DNA from: Lichina pygmaea
Lineage: Eukaryota; Ascomycota; Lichinomycetes; Lichinales; Lichinaceae
Direction: 5' to 3'
Assembly: GCA_963422465.1 (NCBI GenBank)
Contig: OY730172.1
Location: 3,348,001 to 3,412,000, forward strand
Length of the DNA stretch: 64,000 bases
In this document: one piece after another, positions 1-13,690 of the stretch
Position numbering within the stretch: position 1 is the stretch's first letter
Layout of the letters: each line of letters starts with the position of its first letter
Notes under the pieces: model-generated
Seen by the model: only the letters and a program-made list of their open reading frames with translations
Database searches by the model: none
What the model was told of the DNA's origin: nothing
Program-made: the position numbers and the translations under genes

Positions 1-1372
1 TGGCAGAGGACAAGTCGTGATCATGCCGGTCTGTCCACGCCACGATGCCCTTCCTGAGGCATGGATCTCGATGGCGTCACTCGAAGGCCCCCGGTAGGGC
101 GCCGAGTGGGGGGCGAGGCCCCGTGAAGAGGGTTTGGCCTGGGGGATGCGCTTGGCTTTGGCGACAGCGCAGTCACGCAACGCATGGCCACCTGAGCAGT
201 GTACAAGGCTCGACGTACTGTACATGCGTACCGGTACGTACGGTACGTGCGTATGTACGGCCTACAGAGCGACAGGGCCAGAGTACCTCGTACAGCACGC
301 GGTTTCAAGGCGGTGGCGACGCCACCGACGGGGACGCGACGAGGCGCGTCCGATAACCGGCAGGGCTTCTCGGCGTGGCGGTGTGCAACGTCGCTTGTGC
401 TGCAGTGCGGTCCGAGGGCACGTGACCGTCTCAGGTCGTGGGACCCATCCGGCCCACGGACCGCTGCGAGTCGAGCTCACGACTTCCGACAGGGCGTCGA
501 GCCCCCACCGCCTCGGGCGTCGTCCTCCTCCGACGAATGCCCGACCGGGCAAGCACCCTCACGTGACCGCGCTTCCCCTGCCGATCCCGGGACCGGTCCT
601 TCGACCATCTGGCGATCCCCGACGAAACCGATTCGTAGGGCCGTCGTCGTCGACCATCGCCGTCGACCATCGTTCGTCGACCATCGTTCGTCGACCATCG
701 TCCGTTGATGCCGGTCACGGTCACGCCATCGTCGTCGCCTCGCACGATCGCTCTTCGTCCGTCTTTTCCCTTTTAGCCTCGTCGCGATTGAATTCGCCCT
801 CGGCTGCGGTTCGACCTCTTCTTCTGCGGGCCTGATGCAAGCCCCGTCGAGCCTGTCGAGCCTGTCAATCGATCAACAGCCGGTCGGGATCCGTCGATGT
901 TCGGACGGGCTTGGCGTCCTCGGCCGTCCCGGTCGCGCGGACGTCTCGTCGGCCTCCTTCGGGAACGCAGGAGTCTCGGCCGGGACTTTTGATCGACGGC
1001 CCAACCGTGGCTGGATCTTCTTCGTTTCGGGTTGATGTCTCCGACGCAGGTGTTTGACAGTCGTCCGATCCGACATGAGTTTTGAGAGTGCTTCATCTGT
1101 ACGTACGTGCCGCCTACACGACTGTCAAGATCGAAAGTGATTCTCCCGGCGGTGTCCTGCTCCCTCCTCCGGCCGCCGTCTCGACGGCCCGGCCGTCCGT
1201 GCCTCGGTCGAGGGGTGGATCAGGATCCAGACGACGGGCTACGCCCGGGACCTGCTTGGATCGACCTTCCGATTACATCTCCCGTTGGCTCCCTCCTTGC
1301 TTCTGCCGACCCCTTACCGGTAGAGGACGTTCCGTTTCGGTGTCGAGTCGCTTCTCTGCATGAATCTTTCCC

Positions 1373-1409
<37 letters not shown>

Positions 1410-2670
1410 GCCCGCCGCTTGTTGCATCGTCAGGTTCTTTTCCGCCCTCGTCCGACCCGCGACGAGAGAGGAGAAGGCTCACGTCGAGATTGTCGCGGCA
1501 GGAAGCAGGCCCAGGCCGGGCCGAGGCAGCAAGAGCAGGCCGCGGTCCAAAGATCCACGAGACGTTCCTGCGCGACTCGACCGCACCATGCGCCGCCGGC
1601 CGCAGACGCCAAGGACCGTGGACGGAGAGATCCTCAACCTTAAAGCCGCACGCTCCAACAAGAGATGGCCCGCCGGCCCACACGCGCACGCGCTCAGACG
1701 CGGGGCACATGTGCTGGTCCATCCGTCCGTCGGGCCGCCAATCGACAGAGGTGCGACGGTCTGCGGTGCGGCAGGGCAGGGCCAGGCTGCAGCACCGGAC
1801 GCTACGCTACGACGCCGGACGCGACGGCGACAGCCTACGATGTGGCGCGGAGCTGCCGACACGGCACCCCGTTCGACTTTGCCTCGTCCGTGACGCTGCG
1901 AGGCCGCCCCGAGGACGGACGAAGGACCGACGAGAACGCAAGGACGAGAGACGACCAATTATCCAGGTCGTCTCGGGTCCGCCATGTCAATAATGAATCG
2001 ATGCGGGCGGTGGATTGGGATCCGGCCTGGCAGCTCACCGATCGTGCGGGAACGCCTAGCCCGACCAAGCGAGGATCAAGCACGTCGTACCGAGTACTGT
2101 ACGGAAGTACGTGCGCTACTGCCCCACCGAACCCCCGGAACAGGAGCCTCGCGGCCGATAAGACGACGAGGACCACGACGACGACGACGACGGCGACGGA
2201 GGATCACGACCGTCCGAGACGGACGCCGTCGTCTTGCCGAGGGCTTACCGAAGGATCCACGGCCATCTGACGCGGCGCCGCTCACCGTCTCGGCTTTCGT
2301 CTCTCGGTCGCACGTGGGGCTTATGTACGGATGTACATCCGTACATCCGTACCTCTGCCTTCACCGACGGACCGAGCCGAAGCTGAACGGAGCGCGCCCA
2401 GGACGGACATTCGCACGTAAGACCCGGCGGCGCCGGCGCCGAGAGCTGCCTCGGTCGACCCCCCTTGCCTGGACGACGACCCTGAAGCGTCACCGGCTGC
2501 GACCGAAGTTGGGCATGACTCGGATTACGTCCATCTCGATTTCCATTTTGGGGCGCGCGACCTGAACTCCGACACCGCAGGGCCTCGTACGAGGAAGTAC
2601 TGGGCCACGTACCGGGTACGTCGGGAGCCCAAGCGCGCCTCTACCGCGCCCGGCGGTGCAGTACCGGTAC

Positions 2671-2716
<46 letters not shown>

Positions 2717-3150
2717 AACGCCGCCAGACGCCGCCCACGCCGCTTGTTCGCTTGCGACTGGACTACCGTGGCTGAATGTGAACGTGCCCCAGACCGCCTC
2801 GAGGCAGGACAGCCCAGCCCAGCCTAGGGCGCGCATCGAGGACCACCCACACAAAGGAAACCCTTGGACAGGGATCCCCGACACGCGACCGACCGCCACA
2901 CCCCCCCCGGCACCGCGTTTGTTGGTTGTCGACGGCGTCGGGCATCGTCGACACGTCCCTATATATCCCGACGGCCGTACCCGCATCCGACCTGACTTCG
3001 GATCGCCGACGTCGTCTTCTTGCCTTCTTTCCGCTTCGACGGCCTTCTTCTCAGTCCGCCTTCGACCTTGAGAACGCTGGACGTCGTCAGAACATCTCCC
3101 GCCGACGCAATCACACGTGTACGTCCAGCGCGAAGGAGGACCCTCTCGCC
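1..3150. other. GC-rich stretch without a convincing gene
   Basis: No open frame here shows a recognisable domain or credible codon pattern. The long frames overlap in several phases and are Arg/Pro/Ser-rich, as expected of GC-rich DNA poor in stops. Visible content is CGT trinucleotide runs (about 1375-1412 and 2160-2200), a CGTCGC run (about 2678-2717) and GTAC/TACGTA palindrome clusters (about 220-250, 1096-1110, 2325-2352 and 2585-2675). Confidence 0.6.
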
Positions 3151-3367
3151 ATGACGTCGACGCTGCATCCCCACTACCGGCACCTCCTTCGGGACCACCG
3201 TCGCCGCCTCGACGCGGCGTCGTCGTCGGCTTCCTCCTCGGCCGGGTCCTTCGACGCGGCCGCCTCGACGACGACGACGACGACGACGAGAGCGACGTCC
3301 GTCGCGATGGAGCTGTCAAAGTCGCCGCCCATCTCCATCCCCACCGGCGGTGCCTCGCCTCGGCCGA

Positions 3368-3402
<35 letters not shown>

Positions 3403-3855
3403 GACCTCTCCATGAGGTCGTGCGACTCGAGACAGTCGTACTTCACCGCGCTCGGCGGCGCCGGCCGCTCGTGCGCCTTCCCGTCCTGGCCCGACCGCGT
3501 CGCGCTGCAGGCGCCAGCCGAGCACGAGCCCAACGGCTACATCACCGACGCCGAGCTCTTCGGCGACGACATTCCCCCCTACGGACACCTCGCGCGGCAC
3601 GACGAGCCGGCCGTCGAGGACCCGGCCGACGAGCTCGAGGTGATTGTGTCGCCGCGCGTGCGCGTCCGGACACGACCGCCGGTGCTGGCGACGCCGGCGC
3701 AACCCGACCCCGCCGTCCGCCGACGTGTGTCGTCGACGTCGGCCGCGGCCGCGGCGGCCTCGTCCTCCGAGCGCCGGCGAAGACGCGCGCGGAGCCAACA
3801 GACGTCGGCGCCGTCCCCGTCGGCCTCGAAACCCGCTCCTCGCGTCGGAGACTAG
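3151..3855 (+). CDS. Hypothetical Ser/Arg-rich fungal protein
   Basis: A single-exon frame of 234 residues. The start at 3151 was chosen over an upstream in-frame ATG (2926) because it sits in a CTCGCC context and the protein-like composition begins there. The N-terminal half is Ser/Thr-rich, with a Ser run encoded by a TCG repeat (about 3370-3402). The centre holds the most protein-like part, with the strings NGYITDAELFGDD and PPYGHLARHDEPAVEDPADE followed by a hydrophobic stretch (LEVIVSP). The C-terminus is Arg/Ser-rich and basic, possibly a nuclear-targeting tail. I do not recognise a named domain. The central acidic block resembles small conserved fungal proteins of unknown function, but that is an impression only. 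Trinucleotide repeats make the N-terminal length uncertain. Confidence 0.55.
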
Positions 3856-5539
3856 CCCGGTCCTGGTGTCGATCTGGCGACGGATCGTCGTCTTCCTGGA
3901 GCGGGTGAGCTTCGTCCTCGTCCTCCTTCACGTCGACTGCCGACGCTGACCGTCCGACCGCCAGGCCTCCACCAGCCGACCCCTCGACACCCAGCATCCA
4001 ATAATACGTGTCCAACACCCAACACCCAACACCATCAAACACTCGATCCATCGGACCCGCTCGCATGAACATCGCACGTGTGCACGTCCTCACCGAAGAT
4101 GTATCAAGTACTGTTCGAACCCCACCCGGACTGCCGCGGGGTGGAGGGTACGTTCCCCCCACGATGACGTCCGGGGGGGGGGGGGACCTCGGCCCTCCCC
4201 ACCCTCACCCGCGCCTCACCTCCTTGTCGGACCCCCTCGTGCGAGGCGCGCTGGGCGCCGGCCTTGCCGTCGCGCCGTCTTCCCGGCTCCGCGGCCCATG
4301 CGACGCCGTCCTGTCGATGCCGCGACTTGGACCACGCCGCTCTTCTCCGTCTTCCCCCGTCCTGTCGACGACCGACATCGGAGGGCAAGACGGGGGGGGG
4401 GACTAGAGCGGGCGCGATCGCAATGTCAAGCCACGGCGCAGACGTGACGAGCCGGGTGGCATGGGCGTCGCGCGCGACGCGTCCGTCGCCAGACGCACGA
4501 CCACCGCATGGCGGGCCAGTCTGACACGCCTCGAGACGGATTCGTTCCGCCGCTGAGCGACAGGGATGCCGATCAGATCTGAGGAGAGCGGCCGGACGAA
4601 GCCTTGTCGGCGCGATGCCCAAAGGACGGCCTCACGGTACTTTGCGCGCACGGGGAAGGGCGGCAGCTGCGAGCGGCGCGCATATCGTGGCTGACCTCTA
4701 GCGCGGGCGCGTATAGACTTGCACGAGCCGATCCGGCCCCCCCTCCCGGCATCTCCCTCCTCCCTCCTCCCTCCCACCCAGTCCACGAATCTTACCACGT
4801 GGCCATGCCTCTCATCGCAGCGCACTCCCCTCGCACGACAATCAACAACTCTTGTACAGGATCAACATTTGAATCTGGACACCGGATCTCCCATTCATCA
4901 TCGTTTCTTGCTCTCTTTCTCAAGCCAGCTACATACCAGATACCCATTTTTCTTACGTCCACTAGCAAGCAAGTGCGTCAAGCAAGTCGAGTCAAACAAG
5001 CAAGTCAAGCATAGCAAGCCAAGCATAGCGTCATTCGGTCGGTCAGTCAGTCAGCTGGTTCAATCCAACGAAACGACATGACATGCAACGAAATGAAACG
5101 AAATGAATTGAAATGCAACAAAGTGAAATGAATTGAATTGAAATGCAACAAGAGCAAGCAAACTTTGAATCACTTCCCGCAATCCAATCATCCCATCCCA
5201 TCCCTTTTCCCCGTCGCAACGCGCCCAGATCAACGCGCCTAGATCGTTTTATCTATACTTGTCTTTCCTACCCTGTGCCCACACCAACCCCCCCCCCTTC
5301 CACAGTTACTATGGCAAGTCTACCAGGTGGCAGAACAGTGATGCTGGGATAGCTGGAAGGAGCTCGAAGGCGGCCCACCAACCCCCTCCCCCCCCCCCCC
5401 CCCCACCGCCCCACCGACCCAGACCCAGACCCAGACCCAGACCCAGACCCAGACCCTGGAGGGGAAGCACATGGAAGCCAGACACCATGGCCCCCGACAA
5501 GAAGGGAAGCAACTCCGCCCACACACGCCAGCCTCCCCC
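3856..5539. other. Intergenic, no gene seen
   Basis: Contains short G runs (about 4167-4182 and 4391-4401), short direct repeats of CAACACC (about 4010-4035) and a purine-rich stretch of GAAAT-like units (about 5080-5150). Open frames across it have no recognisable domain. Confidence 0.5.
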
Positions 5540-5660
5540 CCGACGGCGCACACCAGCATCCTGACACGGATCGGCACAGGCAAGATAGATAGGGCTGGCA
5601 GCCTTTCCTGCACAAGGTGCCCGGGTGCCCGGGTACCTGGCTTCTTCTCCTCACCCGGCC
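5540..5660 (+). repeat. Possible short LINE relic
   Basis: The stretch shares the order CATCCTGACAC, GGAT and GGGCTGGCAGCCTT with the better LINE relic at about 25.1 kb. Conceptually it has residues like TRIGTGKI, the segment that precedes the C-terminal zinc knuckle of Tad/I-type LINE reverse transcriptases. The match is short and degenerate. Confidence 0.3.
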
Positions 5661-5765
5661 TGCCTCCGTGGGTCCACCAGCCAGTGGGAGACAGACAGCC
5701 AGCCAGCCAGCCAGCCAAAGATGCGATCTCTGGATTTGCCCACGCTCCTCCAGGGGAAGTGGCGA

Positions 5766-6878
<1,113 letters not shown>

Positions 6879-7079
6879 TTGCCTCATCTAGCCCGGTCCA
6901 GCCCAGGTAATCCAGCTCGGTCGGTCGTGGCTCGGTCCAGCTCCGTCCAGTCTGTCCGGCCGAGCAATTCCAATCCATCCCAATCTCGTTCAGAAGCATC
7001 TACGATGACACAGTCTGTCCCAACTCTATCCAGAGTCGGTTCGTCAGTGCAGACACAGTCAAGTCAATACGCACTGCCG

Positions 7080-7500
7080 AGTCAATGCAATTCTCTCCAT
7101 CCAACCCAGCCAAGTCTGTTCCATGCCGGTCAGCGCAGTCCTGGCCAGTCACTGCGGAGTGGGTGCAGTTCCCTCCTTCCAATCGACCCAGCCAAGTCTG
7201 TTCCATGCCGGTCACAGTCCTGGCCAGTCAATACTGCGGAGTGGCTGCAGACCTTTCCGTCCAATCGACCCAGTCAAGTCTGTTCCAGCCCGTTCAGCGC
7301 AGTCCTGGCCAGCCAATACTGCGGAGTGGGTGCAGTTCTCTCCATCCAATCGACCCAGCCAAGTCTGTTCCAGGCCGGTCAGCGCAGTCCTGGCCAGTCA
7401 CTGCGGAGTGGGTGCAGTTCTCTCCATCCAATCGACCCGGCCAAGTCTGTTCCGGGCCGGTCAGCGCAGCCCTGGCCAGCGTCAGTCGGCCAGTCAGTCC
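7080..7500 (+). repeat. About 81-bp minisatellite, five diverged units
   Basis: Units begin near 7084, 7166, 7245, 7330 and 7410. Each carries the words TCCATCCAATCGACCC, CCAAGTCTGTTCC, GGTCAGCGCAGTCCTGGCC and GCGGAGTGG. The period is close to 27 codons, so several frames stay open and produce long Pro/Ser-rich frames that look like genes but are repeat artefacts. Confidence 0.85.
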
Positions 7501-8800
7501 GTCTGTCAGTCAGGTCTTGTCCAGTCAATCCTGCCACGCCAGCCCCGGCTCAGTTCTCCCTACCAAGTCAGTCAGGCCTGTCCGGTCAATGCAGCCCAGT
7601 CGGTCTAGCGCCAGCCAGCATCAGTCTGTCTGGTCAATTCAGCTCCAGTCGATCCAGCCTCTTCCCAAGAGTGGTCCGTCCAAACCCTGTCCGGAGTCAA
7701 TTCGGCGGAAGCTTGGCCAGAGGCGGTCGGTCCGTCCAGTCTGATCCCCAGCCCGGTCGGTCCAGTCCAGTCTGTTCAGCCCCGGCCAGGCTCAGGAGGT
7801 CATACCCTGTCGAGTACGGTGCAGTCCGGTGGTCCTGCTTGATCAGTCAAGTCCAGTCGAGTCCAGTCGAGTCCAGTCCAGCCAGTCCAGTCCTGACTAG
7901 AATCAGTCAGTCTCGTCCAGTCCAGTTGATCCTGCCAAGCCCGTCCAGCCAATCCAGTCAACAGAAGTTGTTCAACTCAGTCCAGTCGAGTCCAGTCGAG
8001 TCCAGTCCAGTCGAGTCCAGCCAGTCCAGCCAGTCCAGCCAGTCCAGTCGTGACTAGAATCAGTCAGTCTCGTCCAGTCCAGTTGATCCTGCCAAGCCCG
8101 TCCAGCCAATCCAGTCAACAAAAGTTGTTCAACTCAGTCCCGTCGAGTCCAGTCGAGTCCAGTCGAGTCCAGTCCAGTTCAGCCAGTCCAGTCCTGACTA
8201 GAATCAGTCAGTCTCGTCCGGTCCAGTTGATCCTGCCAAGCCCGTCCAGTCAATCCAGTCAACAGATGTTGTTCAACTCAGTTCAGCCCGGGCCAGGGTC
8301 GGTCAACTCCATCTAGTCTACTCCAGTCTGGCCAAGCCACTGTAGTGCTGGCCAGTCAATTCTTGTCAAGCCAGTCCAGCCCTGACAAGAGTTGGTGTCT
8401 GGCCAGTCCAGTCCAGCCAGTCCAGTCCAGCCAGTCCAGTCAGTTACTTGGTCAATCAGTTATTAGTCAGTCAGTCAGTCAGTCCGTCAGTCAATCAATC
8501 AGTCAGCCTGTCAGGTACAGTTCAGTCCCAGCCCCAGCTAGAGTCAGTCCATCTCGGTCTAGTCCGGTCAGTCCAACTCTTATCAGATTCAAGGTGTCAG
8601 TGACGTCAGTCCTGTTCAATCAGTCCAGGTTAGTCTCCTTTAGTTTAGGTCTGATTAAACCTGGTCAGTCAGTCAATCGATCAGTCGGTCAGCCAGTCGG
8701 TCGGACCGTCGGTCAATCTAGTCCCGTCCAGCTCGGTCCTGTCTGTCCGGGTTTCGTTGGGGAGAAGTTCGAGCAGGGAAATATCTCTTGACTGATCGAT
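7500..8800 (+). repeat. CAGTC-type low-complexity repeat with longer units
   Basis: Built from GTCCAGTC, CAGTCGAGTC and CAGTCAGTC words. A longer unit beginning TGACTAGAATCAGTCAGTC occurs at about 7894, 8051 and 8194, giving periods of about 157 and 144 bp. Each copy contains GTCCAGTTGATCCTGCCAAG and GTTGTTCAACTCAG. It decays into simple CAGT runs at about 8455-8510 and 8660-8700. Confidence 0.85.
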
Positions 8801-11151
8801 CGATAGAGCTGCTGACCAGCACACTGGTGGGCTTGGATGAAAGAATGGTCGTCGGTCTGTCAAATGACTCTGGATCTTGAAGGGAGTGTGGACCGCGTCT
8901 CTCTCAACGCCAGTGAACAACTCTCCCTGCCTTCCAGCCCCAACTTCGAGCACGAAGCACAGGTTCAAGCGTGAGACGACAGGGTCTTGGCTTTGGCCTT
9001 GTCAATCTCAAGAATGATCGTGCGATAAGTGGTCCTTGATGGTTTGTAGGGTGGTCAAGCAGCCAATTTGTGGGATGGTCGAGCAGGCGGTTTGTGGAGA
9101 CAGTCAAGTAGTCGGCCGAGTCTGACAGTGATAGTGACGTCGCGAGCGTCTGCAGCCAGACTTCATACCGTAGCCTGTCCAACTCTGCGCCCTCCTGTCC
9201 GTCCTGTCAGCGGTGTCAGTATGCCCCGCCGTCGAGTCCAAATCCTCCGCCATGCCTGTCAAGTCCTGGTCAATCCCCCGATCCGGAGAGTCCCCGGGGC
9301 TCCGTCAAGGTCGTGGCTGTTTCCATCAGTGACAGCTGTGAGAGGGGTGCATTCCACGACCAAATAGCCCTTGCTGAGGATGCGGTAGAAGGTCTTCTCA
9401 TCACGCATCAGGTGCGTAGTCCGACTGTCCCAATGAAATTCCACGAGCTTTCTCGAAGCACGTGTCGAAGAGAACGCTGCCGTGGGAGGTGGGAACAAGA
9501 GCCGCATCACTCCATGGTCACAGCGGATCGCAGTCCGTCCGGGTCTGTGCAACAACGTCCAGCTCTCCTTGTCCTTTGATGACCTCCCGGTGGGATTCGG
9601 CAGTGACAGAGCACAAGGATTGGAATCGTCAAGACTTGTCGCAGATTGACTGTCAGAAGGCCCAGCCAACTCGGCCAAAAGACCCGACGGCCCCGATCAG
9701 GTGATCGGAACTGACGTTGGCTGGTCATATAAGGCTGCACACCTGACTTCCGAGTCCGAGATGAAACCGTCCAGGAGACGGTAGACAGTAGTTTCCCCAG
9801 GGATAACCACACCTGTCAAGGGTGGCCAGAAAAAGGTACGGGTACGAGGATACCGTGCCTTATCACGAGGTCCCAGGGTCGCACGACCGTGTAGGGTTTC
9901 ACGCGTCTGTGAGCCGTCACTCCAGCAGTATCGTGTTCTCCCTTTTCGGTCTCCAGGATAGGGTTCCGCTTTTCTGCCAGAACGGGAGCCATCAGGTCCA
10001 ACCGAAAAGGTCCAGATCCAGCCCTCGACGAATGACGTTGCCTGCATTGTCAAGTCCATCAAAGGCAGATGCTCGAGATCTCCAAGATATTGGGTCCAGC
10101 GTTCGTAGAAGGAGAGAGCTGCGTAAAGTGACTCGCAGTTGCACCTTTAGGGGTCCGAGGTACGTTGGCTCTCCACATGTTGAGCCATCGGCTGTCCTCC
10201 AAGGTCTTACTACGGGGTAGCTGACGGAGATCTTGGTGGAAGATGCACGTACTGTGTGTACCTGTCGTACGTACTCAGACTCTACTACGGCTCTGTCGTC
10301 GAGGGCCGAAGCAAGAGAAGAGCGTATGGTCAGGCCAGTACGAAGTAGCTCCGTACATACCTACAACCTGGGATGCGCATGTCAAACCCTCCGACGACAG
10401 AGTACGTTACGTACTCGCAGGGTAATCGGTAATAGGGTACAGCAACTTGCCTTGAGCCGCTTCTGCCCCATGCAGGTGCTCTCGCCTGCGACGCATGCGC
10501 TTAGCCGTCGATCATGCAAGTGGGGATCACGTCCGAATGTTGAATGGGAAGAGCATACTGGCACATACGTACTTCCGTACGGCAGGCCCACCTGCAAGTC
10601 GAACGAGGAAGAGAAGTCGCAGTGTCCGGGGTCGGACCGTCATCCCCCGGCTTCCTGCATCGCCAGAGTCGCATTCCACGGACCTCTTCAATTTCCACCC
10701 TACGCTGGACGGCCGATCCAAGCCGGTAATCCGTGCATCTGCCATCCCTGACCAGCGACGATCGAAAGCGAACCCGGCGTCGCATCGTCGTGGGCCCGAC
10801 CCCTCCCGGCAGGTCGACACTCGAGACCGTTCCTCGGGTCCGGAGACGATCACGTTACCGTCCCGGTGCCTTCTCTTCCGTTCGTCTCCACCGTGCCTCG
10901 TCCGGCGTGGAGATTACAGCGTCGCTGCGGTGTCGAGGAGAGCTGCACTGTCGGGGTCGTCCATCTAGGATGGTCAGTGAGAAAAGATCTGGGTGGGTGG
11001 GAGATCTTGCGCCGTACGTATTACCGGTATCTATCTACCACAAAAGACCTGGCGTTTCTTTGGCGTCTGTAAGGATCCAGACATGTTCTCGACCGATCGA
11101 GAGACGGCTTCCGGGCCAGTGCCAGTACGAATCACCGTTCGAGAACGGTCC
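8801..11151. other. Intergenic, no gene seen
   Basis: Several open frames of 60-170 codons overlap on both strands with no recognisable domain or splice-supported structure. TACGTA/GTACGTAC words occur near 10155, 10250 and 10405. Confidence 0.45.
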
Positions 11152-11152
11152 G

Positions 11153-11223
11153 TACTCGGTACGTACTCGGTACGTACTCGGTACGTACTCGGTACGTACT
11201 CGGTACGTACTCGGTACGTACTC
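11153..11223. repeat. 11-bp GTAC minisatellite
   Basis: About 6.5 perfect copies of TACTCGGTACG. Each unit contains overlapping GTAC palindromes, so the array can fold on either strand. Confidence 0.95.
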
Positions 11224-11244
11224 TTGAGCCCTACAGCATATCAA

Positions 11245-11271
11245 GGCCCGCGCGCCCGGGCGCGCCGGGCC
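11245..11271. repeat. GC-rich palindrome
   Basis: A perfect 14-bp palindrome (CGCGCCCGGGCGCG, 11251-11264) is extended on both sides by GGCCCG and CCGGGCC with one unpaired base. It is flanked by the words GAGCCCTACAG and GAGCCCTAAAG. It lies 21 bp after the 11-bp minisatellite. Confidence 0.85.
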
Positions 11272-13527
11272 TAAAGAGCCCTAAAGTTTAGCGGGCGAGA
11301 TAGGCTAATGTGCTTCTTCTACAGTAGCGGTCGGCACGCGGTTGGATCCGCAAAGGATTTGCCGCGCGGCCGTTTGATGTGACGAGAATAGCTACGATGC
11401 AGAGCCGTGGGTCTGATTGGTGGGCTCTTCGAGTCGGCCTGTGTGACGAGGCGCGCAGCGATCCATTACCGTTACGGGAAACGACGAACGGATTATTGAA
11501 GACAACGACACGAGCACGACGAGATCACTTGGCAGACAGGAGAGGCGGCGACATCCTTCTCGTCACTTCTGTACATACGTACGGTCGCCCAAGAAGTTCG
11601 AGGCTCGATCGGGAGCTCGGGCTCCCCTTGGCCCAGTGCTTCGTGCACCCCGACCTCGTACGACATGTAGCACAGACGTACGTTCCGTTTTACGTAACCT
11701 ACTGCAGGCGGATAAGGTGACTGATAATCAGCGTGAAGATCGAGGCTGGCGCTTCGCGGCAGCGCCGTCGATGTTCGCCCGTCGATGACCGCGGTCGCAG
11801 CAGGCATCCGTCGTACATACGTACGGAGCACTATGTACTCGAAGCGGCCAAAGACACGTCACGTGACCCACAACGCCTCCCCGCCGAGGCTCGGCCTGAC
11901 AGGAGCAGAAGTCGCGGGCGAGCAAGCGAGGACGAGGGCAGACGGTGTCGTGCCGGCGTCGATCGGCACGATTGGGAGCACGTCGAACGGAGGTCTCGAC
12001 GGCACAGACGAGCGGAATCGAGAGCGCCGGACGGCCGACCAACCGAAGGGCCGAACCGGGGGTGCGTCGAAAGGCCTAACTTTAGTGCCGAGTCAGTCCT
12101 CTTAGGCGACGCCCCAGTCCGCTTTCCCCGACCTCAACCGACCGAGGGTTTCAGTTCTTGTCCAACCCCACATCGAACGAGGGCCGGCCCCGTGATCGCA
12201 GCCGCATGCCGTGCCCGCCATCCGCACGAATCGCAGGAGCCTCGGGAGGATGAGCGGACGAGGGCCGCCCATCCACCGAGAGACACACGCAGCTTCACGG
12301 AAGAATGTCAGCTTCTTCTTCTTCTGGGGGTCTGGCCGTCTCGGTTTCAGCCTCGGCCTGTGCGGCTTCCTCTTACGTCCGCTACCGGTCCAGGGCCAGG
12401 TTCGAGTTGGCCTTAGGCGCGCCCTTGGACGGACGGGATCGCCGAGACGAGAAACAAGAAGCGGCGCAGGAGACGTGACCGTGGTCGCACGGCGCCGCAT
12501 CCCGTGACGGCATGGCACTCGTACGTCATTGGGAACGGAACGGAGATGCGAGGAATGAGGAGCGCAGGGCGACGGGCGACGGGCAACGGGCAATGGCGAC
12601 AAGAATTAGCCGCCTCGGCGCCTCCCTCGCCGGGGCATCGTGCCCCTTTCCATGTGTTGGAGCCTCGTGCGGCGCAAGGAGGGCGGCCGCGGCGCTGACC
12701 GCGGCTGCACGAGGGGTCGTCGATCCCGGTCCGACACGTCTTCTTTCGATCCTCCAGAGTGACAGACACAAGGGAGGACGGTTGTTATAACTGCTTCTCG
12801 CGGCCGAGCTCGGGCCCGTCGCAAGAGGTTCTGGAAGCGCAGGACGAACGGTCCCACCCTCAGATCCGCGGTGGCGCCTGCAGACAACGTCGACTCGTAC
12901 AGCAAGAGTACCGGCCTGGCCGACGCCCGCGACGACGTCGACCGCGCCGATACGGTGTGAGGACCTGAACGGCGCTATCCGAGCGCCCGCGCATTAGCCT
13001 CTCTCACCTCTGGACCCTGGCATATATCCAGCAGGACGCTAAGGACGCCCCGGTCGAATCACGCCGCGCAGCTCGTTCCTGATTGCAGTCCGCAGTCGTC
13101 GTCCAACCTAAACCTGTTCGTCCGCTTTGACTTTCGACAGACGATGTCGTGGTGACACTGGGGAGGGGGGGGGGACGGCATCTACGTCTACACCACAAGC
13201 GCTCGGGCAAGCTCCCGCGCCTCGGACCAACCAGCTGCCAACATCGCACCCTCCTTGGACTCGGTGCTCGGCAATACCGGACTCCAACGACGGTGCAGCA
13301 TCGAGATGTGGTCGGCCGCGGCCAAGGGTTCGAGCGGTACGTACGTATCGTACGTACAGACGTACCGGCCTTCGCCCTCGCCTTCGCCTTCCTTCGCCTG
13401 CCATGGCCCGGAACTGGAGCTCCGTTGGCCCTTTCCTTTGAGATCGTGACCAGCTCGTGCTCGCGAGCTCCTGCTGCTCATCTACTCGTACTCCCTGTCC
13501 TGGCCCCCCCCTCCCCCGCCCCTCTCT
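11272..13527. other. Intergenic, no gene seen
   Basis: GC-rich sequence with overlapping open frames but no recognisable domain. It has TACGTA clusters near 11577, 11670, 11820 and 13335-13365, and a GTCACGTGAC-type palindrome near 11857-11867. Confidence 0.45.

Positions 13528-13690
<163 letters not shown>

Noticed and set aside
134-2570. Several 100-230-codon open frames on both strands
   Set aside because: They overlap one another in different phases, are dominated by Arg/Pro/Ser, contain microsatellite translations and lack recognisable domains. GC-rich DNA without stops explains them.
6879-8057. 392-codon open frame
   Set aside because: It lies wholly in the CAGTC/81-bp minisatellite. 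The period near a multiple of 3 keeps more than one frame open, so it is a repeat artefact.
11245-11290. Helitron 3' end (hairpin followed by a CTRR-like end)
   Set aside because: The hairpin is present, but the following bases do not give a convincing CTRR terminus. No 5' TC end or Rep/helicase coding is seen nearby.
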